From JBBTIS01 sp038059855 (GTDB lineage: Bacteria > Elusimicrobiota > Elusimicrobia > JACQPE01), in the NCBI GenBank assembly GCA_964357255.1, contig CAYHKQ010000040.1, positions 1-22,880 of the forward strand: a stretch of 22,880 nucleotides of DNA, in the 5' to 3' direction. Of this stretch, positions 13,814-20,431 are shown piece after piece. The position numbers and the translations under genes were made by a program. Below the pieces are notes generated by a model that ran no database searches, was not told the DNA's origin, and saw only the letters and a program-made list of their open reading frames with translations. How positions within the stretch are numbered: position 1 is the first letter of the stretch; the number at the start of each line of letters is the position of its first letter.

Positions 13814-15316
13814 ATGGAAACCGTTGTTGAATTCAGAACAGGGACAGGCGTTGGCGTTGAGAAGCCTTACGAGGGGTACCGTCGATTTTCCATACCTACC
13901 CAAGCCGCGCCGCCTCGAAAGGAGCAACCTTATCCGTTTTGGCCCACAGTAGGCCGATTGGGCTTGGCCGAGACTTTGCTCAAAGAGATTTTTCATTATG
14001 GCTTTAATCTTTTAAAGAGCAAGTATCGCGCCGTGGTAGCGAGCCGGCCCTGCATTTACGGTGTGTTCAGCGGCCCTGTGGGCGGGTTCGCTCCGATACG
14101 GGAGAAATGCACGGGTTGCATGCGCTGTGCTCAGCAATACCCGGAGTTTTGCCGGGTGGACCGCAACCCCGCTTTTTTTAGAGTCGCGGATTCCTATTGG
14201 ATGCCAAAGGATCCCGCCACCTCGGCCACTACGAACGCCGCCACTGTTTGGCACGAAGCGGCCACGGGAAAGATTTTGGTTAAAGGCATGGGCTACAAGG
14301 GCGGTTTTGGCGGACGCGGCTGGGATGCGATCTGGACCGATATGTCCGAGATTGTGCGGCCCACTAGGGACGGCGTTTACGGACGAGAGTACATTTCAAC
14401 CTTGGTGGATTTGGGCAGAAAGCCAAAGTACCTTGAGTTTGAAGGCGGTTTTGTCAAGAAAGCGAGCCGCTTGGTCAGCGTGGAAATCCCGGTGATTTTT
14501 GACTATCTGCCGGATCACTTAAGTTGTCCAAGCGTCTTGGAGTCCGTGGCCCGAGCCGCTCAAGCCGTGCCGGCTTATTTTGTGGCGACCCCGGCCCAGG
14601 TTCGGCATTTGCCGGAGGCCTTGCGCCGGCGCTGGGTTCCCTTGGTCAGCTCCAAGGATTTTAACCAGTATGATTTTTCTTTGCGCCAAGCAGAGCTTAT
14701 TGAACTTGCCGAAACCAATGAATCCTTGATCGAGGCGCTACGAAAGATTAATTATCACGCTCCTTTGGCCGCCCGCATTCCTTTGACCAGGGGGGCGGCG
14801 TCGCTGGCCGTGGAGTTGGCCCGCCTTGATGTGGATATTATTCATCTCTCAGCCAATTATCATGGGCAGGGGCGGGACCCCGACAATGCGATGTTTTCCG
14901 GCGAGTTGATTCGTCATGTTCATCAGGCCTTGGTTAAGGCCGGACTTCGCGATCAAGTGACTTTAATCGGCAGCGGCGGCATCACGCTTGTGGAGCATGT
15001 GCCCAAGGCCATTATCTGCGGCTTGGACGCGGTGGCTATTGATACCACGGTTTTGGTCGCGCTTCAAATGGATTTTGAGGGCGAATGTGTGTCCGAGATC
15101 GAGGGCCGCATCCGGCCCGAGCGCTTCGACCCTTCCTGGGGCCGCCGGCGTCTCGTGAATCTCTTGGCCTCCTGGCACTATCAGATTATTGAGATTTTAA
15201 GCGCCATGGGCATGAGGGATATTCGGCGCTTGCGCGGGGACGTGGGCCGCGCGATTTTTCAAGAGGAGATGGAGCGCCTGCTTTTTGGGGATATTTCCAA
15301 TGCCAACGGAACTTGA
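13814..15316 (+). CDS. Glutamate synthase-related protein, degenerate FMN-domain paralogue with N-terminal Cys cluster
   Basis: This 500-residue protein is related to its downstream neighbour. The C-terminal 190 residues align by eye: IIHLSANYHGQGRDP matches IIHIDGGYGGTGAAP, LIGSGGI matches LIASGGI, and RLVNLLASWHYQIIEIL matches RLINLYASWTFQWKEIL. The substrate-loop GGTG, the SVKVS lysine and the Fe-S cysteines of the neighbour are not conserved here, so this copy is probably not itself a working synthase barrel. It carries instead an N-terminal cluster Cys99-x2-Cys102-x2-Cys105-x7-Cys113 (KCTGCMRCAQQYPEFC), a likely Fe-S site. A Gly-rich stretch follows (KGMGYKGGFGGRGWD, then DMSEIVRPTRDGVYGREY). 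It is first in the operon. Likely roles are electron delivery or a structural partner of the next subunit. It overlaps the next gene by 17 nt. Confidence 0.8.
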   Translation: METVVEFRTGTGVGVEKPYEGYRRFSIPTQAAPPRKEQPYPFWPTVGRLGLAETLLKEIFHYGFNLLKSKYRAVVASRPCIYGVFSGPVGGFAPIREKCTGCMRCAQQYPEFCRVDRNPAFFRVADSYWMPKDPATSATTNAATVWHEAATGKILVKGMGYKGGFGGRGWDAIWTDMSEIVRPTRDGVYGREYISTLVDLGRKPKYLEFEGGFVKKASRLVSVEIPVIFDYLPDHLSCPSVLESVARAAQAVPAYFVATPAQVRHLPEALRRRWVPLVSSKDFNQYDFSLRQAELIELAETNESLIEALRKINYHAPLAARIPLTRGAASLAVELARLDVDIIHLSANYHGQGRDPDNAMFSGELIRHVHQALVKAGLRDQVTLIGSGGITLVEHVPKAIICGLDAVAIDTTVLVALQMDFEGECVSEIEGRIRPERFDPSWGRRRLVNLLASWHYQIIEILSAMGMRDIRRLRGDVGRAIFQEEMERLLFGDISNANGT

Positions 15317-16580
15317 ACTTGTTGTCGGCAAAAACAGAAGGTTGATTCAGGGCGGCCTTGAGAGGTTGCCAACCTTGCGTTTTGGGTTGCCGGGCGCGCT
15401 TGGCAATAAACGCTGGACTGCCGAGTTGATTTTAGCCACCTACTATCAAGCCGGAGTCGGCCGGCCGCCGGAGAATCTGGAATACAAGATCGGCAAATCA
15501 GGCGGCGGTTTTGATTGTCTAGATTTTAAAGAGTTCACGCATGATCCACTCGACCCCGCCTGGGAGCCGGATCTCTCGATTGATTTAAACCGCCGCGAGG
15601 CGGGACTAAAAATTAGGATTTCCCTGCCGGTTTATGGCGGGGGGATGTCCTTCGGCTCGGTGAGTTTGAGTTTTATGATAGCTCGCGCCATGGCGGCCAA
15701 GCGCTTGAATACTTTCACATGCACCGGGGAGGGCGGCTATCCGGACGAGCTTTTGGACTATAAAGATTATGTGATCACCCAGGTGGCGACCGGCATGTTT
15801 GGCGTGCGGGAGGACACTATCCAAGCGGCGCGGATTGTGGAATTTAAATACGCGCAGGGCGCCAAGCCGGGTCTCGGAGGGCACCTGTTGACCTCCAAGG
15901 TGACGGAGGCCGTGGCCGCCATGCGCGACGCCCCGGCGTTCACTAATCTTTATTCTCCGTTCCCGTTCCACAGCGTCTATTCGGTCGAGGATCATAAAAA
16001 GCACGTAGACTGGATCAAGACGATTAATCCCAAGGCGCTGATCTCGGTCAAGGTGTCAACGCCGGGCGACGTGGACATGGTGGCAATCGGCAGTTATTAT
16101 GCCGGGGCCAATATCATTCATATTGATGGCGGCTACGGCGGCACCGGCGCGGCCCCGGAAATCGCCAAGAAAAATATCGCCATGCCCATCGAGTATGCCA
16201 TCGGCAAGGTTCATAATTATTTAATGGAAGAAGGCGTGCGCGACGAGGTGACGCTGATCGCGAGCGGAGGCATCCGCACCGCCTATGACGTGGCCAAGGC
16301 CATCGCGCTCGGCGCGGACGGTTGTGTTATCGGCACGGCCGAGACCGTGGCCGTGGGTTGCACTCACTGCGGCAATTGCGAGTCAGGCCGCGGTTGCCAG
16401 GTCGGAATTACGACCACAGACCCGGAGTTGAGCCTGTTGATTGATTCTGAGTGGGGCGCCGGGCGCCTGATCAATCTTTATGCCTCCTGGACGTTTCAAT
16501 GGAAGGAAATTTTAAAAGGCTTCGGCATGAAGTCTATTCGGGATCTTCGAGGCCGCAAGGATTTGCTTCGGCGTGGCTGA
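15300..16580 (+). CDS. Glutamate synthase FMN/Fe-S domain subunit (GltB central domain)
   Basis: This is the synthase barrel of a split glutamate synthase, 426 residues. FMN barrel motifs are intact: PVYGGGMSFGSVS (110-122), CTGEGGYP (141-148), KYAQGAKPGLGGHL (183-196), SVKVS with Lys251, and GGYGGTGAAP (277-286). A four-Cys motif, Cys354-x2-Cys357-x2-Cys360-x5-Cys366 before QVGI, replaces the C-x5-C-x4-C 3Fe-4S motif of bacterial GltB and resembles archaeal-type enzymes. The expected reaction is 2-oxoglutarate plus ammonia from glutamine to glutamate, with ammonia supplied by the next gene product. N-methylglutamate synthase (MgsC) and GlxD proteins share this fold, so the product is not certain. 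The ATG at 15300 is chosen because GGGG (15287-15290) precedes it at good spacing; a TTG at 15285 is also in frame. Confidence 0.87.
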   Translation: MPTELELVVGKNRRLIQGGLERLPTLRFGLPGALGNKRWTAELILATYYQAGVGRPPENLEYKIGKSGGGFDCLDFKEFTHDPLDPAWEPDLSIDLNRREAGLKIRISLPVYGGGMSFGSVSLSFMIARAMAAKRLNTFTCTGEGGYPDELLDYKDYVITQVATGMFGVREDTIQAARIVEFKYAQGAKPGLGGHLLTSKVTEAVAAMRDAPAFTNLYSPFPFHSVYSVEDHKKHVDWIKTINPKALISVKVSTPGDVDMVAIGSYYAGANIIHIDGGYGGTGAAPEIAKKNIAMPIEYAIGKVHNYLMEEGVRDEVTLIASGGIRTAYDVAKAIALGADGCVIGTAETVAVGCTHCGNCESGRGCQVGITTTDPELSLLIDSEWGAGRLINLYASWTFQWKEILKGFGMKSIRDLRGRKDLLRRG

Positions 16581-19101
16581 TATTATGGACGCATTGGCTC
16601 GACGGATCATTAGTTCGCGCGAACGCATGGTTGAGGACCTGGCGCTCGGGCCTAAAGCCGCGCAGGAGGGCGGTTGCGGCGTCATTGGCGCGGTCTCCAC
16701 CGTGCCGATCGCCGGGCGGCATTTTTTTGCGGCTTTGCGCCAAATGAGAAACCGGGGCAACGGCAAGGGCGGCGGCGTTGCCATGCTGGGCCTGTCTCCG
16801 GAATATCTCGGCGTTTCGCAAGAAGTTCTTTTCAACGATTATTTAATTCAAATCGCCTATCTCGACCCGACAGTCCGGACCGCGGTGGAGGCGGAGTTTT
16901 TGCGGCCGTTTTTTGAGATTGACCATGAAGCAGGTATTGGGCCGGTGAAGCATTGGCGGGACTTCGGCCTGGAGGTGTCGCCGCCTTATGTGCACCGTTA
17001 TTTTGTTCGTCTTAAGTCCGGGGTTCTGGAAGAATTTTCATCTAAAAACGGCTTCGACAAGAATCCTGAGGCCGTGTCCGATGAATTCGTATTTCAGAAT
17101 ACTTATGCCCTGAACAAGAAGTACTATGCCTCTCTCGGGGACAAAAAAGCCTTTGTGCTCTGCCACGGCAAGAATTTGCTTGTTTTCAAGATTGTGGGCT
17201 ATGGCGAGGACGCGATGCGTTGCTATGGCCTCGATCAGGCCCCGGCCCATATTTGGATTGGCCATCATCGCTATCCGACCAAGGGCCGGCTTTGGCATCC
17301 GGGCGGCGCCCATCCCTTCATCGGTCTTCACGAGGCCTTGGTCCATAACGGGGATTTCTCCAACTACCATTCGGTTTCGGAGTATCTGGCTCAACACAAT
17401 ATTTTTCCTTTGTTTTTGACCGACACCGAGGTCTCTGTATATCTGTTCGATTTATGGCGCCGCGTCTACCGCTATCCCCTCGAATATGTCATCGAAGCCT
17501 TGGCGCCCACCACGGAGCGGGATTTTTTTCAGCTCGATGAGATCAAACGGCGGGTCTACAAGGAAATCCAGGCGGCCCATATTCACGGTTCGCCGGACGG
17601 GCCTTGGTTTTTTATCGTCGGGCTCTCGGAAAACGGGGGGCGCGTCATTAATTTATTGGGCATTACGGACACCTCCATGCTTCGGCCCCAGGTGTTCGCG
17701 CTTCAGGACGGCCAGGTTCAAATCGGGCTGATCGCCTCGGAGCGTCAGGCCATTGACGCGTGCCTGGAGTCCTTGGCCGAGGAGGACAGCCGCTTCTGCG
17801 CCAAGGCTGATCTTTATTGGAACGCGCGAGGGGGAAGCTTTACGGACGGCGGGGCCTTTAATTTTCGTCTGACCTTAAACGGCGCCGGCTACGAATTTGA
17901 ATGCGTAGACAAATTTGGCAAAACAATCAAGGCGCCCGCTAAAAATTCCGAGGCGCAAGGGTTGGCTCGCTTGGAAGAGTTGGCCGCTCAAGATTTATTG
18001 CCGCGCGCGCCGGCCCTCGAGCGCCAGGCTTTGACGATGGAGGCCGTTTTAGAGCAACTCGTCCGCCGGGCCGATGAGGGCTTTGGCCGGCGCCGGGAAG
18101 CGGTTGAGTCTTTAACTTGGATTTTGGATCGCTGGCACCTTTTACCCTTCGGCCACAACGGCCGCGAACGCGCCAGGATTGAGACTGCGCTCAATAAAAC
18201 ATTGCGAGGATTTGAGCCCATACAGTCAAGCTCTTCGCCTTGGGCGCTGATTGAGTGGAAGACGAGAGAGCATTTGAGGCCTTACAAAAAAGGCGAGGAG
18301 GCGCTGGCGCTTGACGCGGCGGCCTTCCCTGCCGAGGGGGAGGATTCAGCGGCGAGTTTCATTGTGCGCGCTTATCAATTTGGTTGGAAGCGCGTCATCT
18401 CTTTTGCCTGGCGCGGGCAGAGATTTTGCGGTTGCGGGTTGGGAGCCAATTCCGGCGGCTTTCGCATTGACGCTTACGGCAATCCCGGCGACTATTTAGG
18501 TTCCGGTTTGGACGGCGCGCATCTTTATGTTCATGGCTCGGCCCAGGATCAGGCGGCCCAGATTATGAAATCCGGCCGTTTGGTCATTTACGGGGATGTA
18601 GGTCAAGCCTTTATGTACGGAGCCAAGGGGGGCGAGGTCTATGTTTTGGGCCAAGCCGCGGGCCGGCCTCTCATCAACGCCGTGGGTAAGCCCCGCGTCG
18701 TTATTAACGGAACCTGCCTCGATTATTTGGCCGAGTCATTCATGGCCGGAAATCCATTGCAAGACGGGGGTTTTGTCGTGGTTAATGGTCTGCGTTTTGA
18801 CGCCCAGGGCCGCGTCGAATTTTTACCCCTGCCTTATCCGGGCAGCAATCTTCTCTCTCTTGCCTCTGGCGGCGCCATTTACGTAAGAGACCCTCGCGAA
18901 ACACTCCGGGAAGATCAACTCAATGGAGGCCGTCTGGTTAACGCCGGCGAGGACGATGAGCGCGTTGTCCGGCCCTATCTTGAAGAAAACGAAAAGATTT
19001 TTGGAGTCCGGTTGAAGGAGGACTTGCTGGTCGAAGGCGTCCGCGCCCTTTCCTGGCGCCAAGCCTACCGCAAAGTCGAACCCCTGCGAGAGCACGTCTG
19101 A
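16573..19101 (+). CDS. Fused class-II glutamine amidotransferase and GXGXG subunit of glutamate synthase-like complex
   Basis: This 842-residue protein joins the first and last domains of GltB. Residues 35 to about 380 are a class-II glutaminase: Cys35 in GGCGVIG is the likely N-terminal nucleophile after removal of a 34-residue propeptide. RNRGNGKGGGVAM, HHRYPTKGR (231-239), HNGDFSN (258-264) and TDTE (283-286) are the other active-site motifs. A linker region (about 400-590) follows. Residues 600-745 carry the repeating GXGXG beta-helix (GDYLGSGLDGAHLYVHG, GRLVIYGDVGQAFMYGA). The central FMN domain is provided by the upstream gene, which overlaps by 8 nt. The GTG start at 16573 has AAGGA at 16557-16561; an ATG at 16585 is an alternative. 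No GltD-like NADPH subunit is nearby, so the electron donor is open. Confidence 0.87.
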   Translation: MADIMDALARRIISSRERMVEDLALGPKAAQEGGCGVIGAVSTVPIAGRHFFAALRQMRNRGNGKGGGVAMLGLSPEYLGVSQEVLFNDYLIQIAYLDPTVRTAVEAEFLRPFFEIDHEAGIGPVKHWRDFGLEVSPPYVHRYFVRLKSGVLEEFSSKNGFDKNPEAVSDEFVFQNTYALNKKYYASLGDKKAFVLCHGKNLLVFKIVGYGEDAMRCYGLDQAPAHIWIGHHRYPTKGRLWHPGGAHPFIGLHEALVHNGDFSNYHSVSEYLAQHNIFPLFLTDTEVSVYLFDLWRRVYRYPLEYVIEALAPTTERDFFQLDEIKRRVYKEIQAAHIHGSPDGPWFFIVGLSENGGRVINLLGITDTSMLRPQVFALQDGQVQIGLIASERQAIDACLESLAEEDSRFCAKADLYWNARGGSFTDGGAFNFRLTLNGAGYEFECVDKFGKTIKAPAKNSEAQGLARLEELAAQDLLPRAPALERQALTMEAVLEQLVRRADEGFGRRREAVESLTWILDRWHLLPFGHNGRERARIETALNKTLRGFEPIQSSSSPWALIEWKTREHLRPYKKGEEALALDAAAFPAEGEDSAASFIVRAYQFGWKRVISFAWRGQRFCGCGLGANSGGFRIDAYGNPGDYLGSGLDGAHLYVHGSAQDQAAQIMKSGRLVIYGDVGQAFMYGAKGGEVYVLGQAAGRPLINAVGKPRVVINGTCLDYLAESFMAGNPLQDGGFVVVNGLRFDAQGRVEFLPLPYPGSNLLSLASGGAIYVRDPRETLREDQLNGGRLVNAGEDDERVVRPYLEENEKIFGVRLKEDLLVEGVRALSWRQAYRKVEPLREHV

Positions 19102-19110
19102 GGAAAACCC

Positions 19111-19150
19111 GCTATTTAATTCAACTAAATAACATAAATATGCTATTTAT
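19111..19150. promoter_or_regulatory. AT-rich double palindrome upstream of the DUF4143 ATPase
   Basis: Two inverted repeats lie side by side: TATTTA (19113-19118) with TAAATA (19126-19131), and ATAAATA (19134-19140) with TATTTAT (19144-19150). The octamer GCTATTTA occurs twice in direct orientation, at 19111 and 19142. The stretch is almost all A/T in an otherwise GC-rich window and ends 6 nt before the ATG. It could be an operator overlapping the promoter; TATTTA at 19144-19149 would serve as a -10 box for a leaderless mRNA. Confidence 0.45.
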
Positions 19151-19155
19151 ATAGA

Positions 19156-20304
19156 ATGATATTTAAACGGTCAATTCGCCTAGCCCCCCTACAGCGATCC
19201 GCTTTTTTGTTCGGGCCCCGCATGACCGGCAAGACCTTCCTCTTGCGGGAGTTGCCGGCGGATTTGGTTATTGATCTCTTGGACCCTGAATTGGAGCTTC
19301 AACTCAAGCAGACCCCGCGTCTTTTTTGGGAACAAGTTTCTGCTCTCAAGGCCAATGCCTTGGTCGTGGTGGATGAGGTGCAACGCGTTCCGGCTCTTCT
19401 CGACTATGTCCAAAAAGGCATTGAGGAAAACCATTTGATTTTTATCCTATCCGGATCCAGCGCGCGCAAGCTCAAGCGCGGCGGGGCTAATCTTCTTGGC
19501 GGGCGCGCGAAAGACCTCAAGCTTCATCCCTTGACCAAAGGGGAGATGAAAGAGCATTTTGATATCAAAGAGGCCTGTCAGTTCGGAACGCTTCCCAAAG
19601 TGGCGCAATGTTTGGCGGATCACAACAAAGATGAAGTAAGGTCTCTCCTGCGCTCTTACGCCACCACCTATATCAAAGAGGAAATCCAGTTGGAGGCGTT
19701 GACGCGCAACGTCGGGGCTTTCCAGCGTTTCCTTCAGGTGGCCATCCAGGGAAACGCTCAAGTGATTGAATTTGCCAACATTTCCCGCGAATGTTCCGTG
19801 CCGTCGAGCACGGTAAAAGAATATTACTCGATCTTGGAAGACACCCTTCTGGGGGACTTTTTGTGGCCTTGGGATCGCAGTGAACGTAAAAAGGCGCGCC
19901 CAAAGTTTTATTTTTTCGACTGCGGCGTAGTCCGCGCCATCCAGAACAGGTTGAACGATCCGCCAACGCCGGCTGAAATGGGTTTTCTTTTCGAGACTTG
20001 GTTCGTGCGCGAGATTCGGCGGTTAAGGGACTATGGCGACAAAGCCCATGAGTTTTCATTTTGGAGAGAAGGGAACCACGAAATTGATTTATTAATTATG
20101 GGAGGGCATGGGCCTCTTTTGGCCATAGAATGCAAAACCGGCCACGATCCCATCGGCGCTCAAACCATTGGAGCCTTTCGCGCGCGTTTTCCGAAGGTCC
20201 CGCTGGTGCTGGCGTCTCTCAATGATCATGCGCCTCGCCGGCTTGAAACAGGAATCGAAATCTTGCCCTGGGCTACTGTCCTGGAACGATACCAAGCATT
20301 GTGA
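19156..20304 (+). CDS. AAA_14/DUF4143 ATPase
   Basis: This 382-residue protein belongs to the orphan ATPase family pairing an AAA_14 domain with a C-terminal DUF4143 domain. Walker A is GPRMTGKT (20-27), Walker B is VVVDEVQRVP (70-79), and LSGSSARKL (98-106) is the sensor region. The C-terminal half has a winged-helix-like part (about 205-230, with PSSTVKEYYSILEDT). A PD-(D/E)xK nuclease-like core follows: Glu280 in FETWFVREI, Asp311 in HEIDLLI, and Glu325-x-Lys327 in AIECKTG. The family is widespread and patchily distributed in bacteria and archaea, and its cellular role is not established. There is no Shine-Dalgarno sequence. Separation from the operon before it by an AT-rich palindromic spacer suggests independent control. 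It converges with the surface protein gene. Confidence 0.9.
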   Translation: MIFKRSIRLAPLQRSAFLFGPRMTGKTFLLRELPADLVIDLLDPELELQLKQTPRLFWEQVSALKANALVVVDEVQRVPALLDYVQKGIEENHLIFILSGSSARKLKRGGANLLGGRAKDLKLHPLTKGEMKEHFDIKEACQFGTLPKVAQCLADHNKDEVRSLLRSYATTYIKEEIQLEALTRNVGAFQRFLQVAIQGNAQVIEFANISRECSVPSSTVKEYYSILEDTLLGDFLWPWDRSERKKARPKFYFFDCGVVRAIQNRLNDPPTPAEMGFLFETWFVREIRRLRDYGDKAHEFSFWREGNHEIDLLIMGGHGPLLAIECKTGHDPIGAQTIGAFRARFPKVPLVLASLNDHAPRRLETGIEILPWATVLERYQAL

Positions 20305-20431
20305 ATCGTTTTCTTTTATTGCGGCCTCTGGTGACCCGTTGGAGGGCTTAGACATCAGCTGACGGACCAGGTGGACGGTTTGGACCTTGCCGGAAAACTC
20401 CGGCTCGTGATCCACGGTTCCCTCGCGACGC

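Noticed and set aside
13757..13996. Extended N-terminus of the Met/His lipoprotein (frame open to 13996)
   Set aside because: The extension overlaps the divergent glutamate-synthase-like gene and would bury the clear lipoprotein signal inside the chain.
20389..20404. Hairpin GCCGGA-AAAC-TCCGGC between the ATPase and surface protein genes, considered as a terminator
   Set aside because: The stem is only 6 bp and no T tract follows on either strand.
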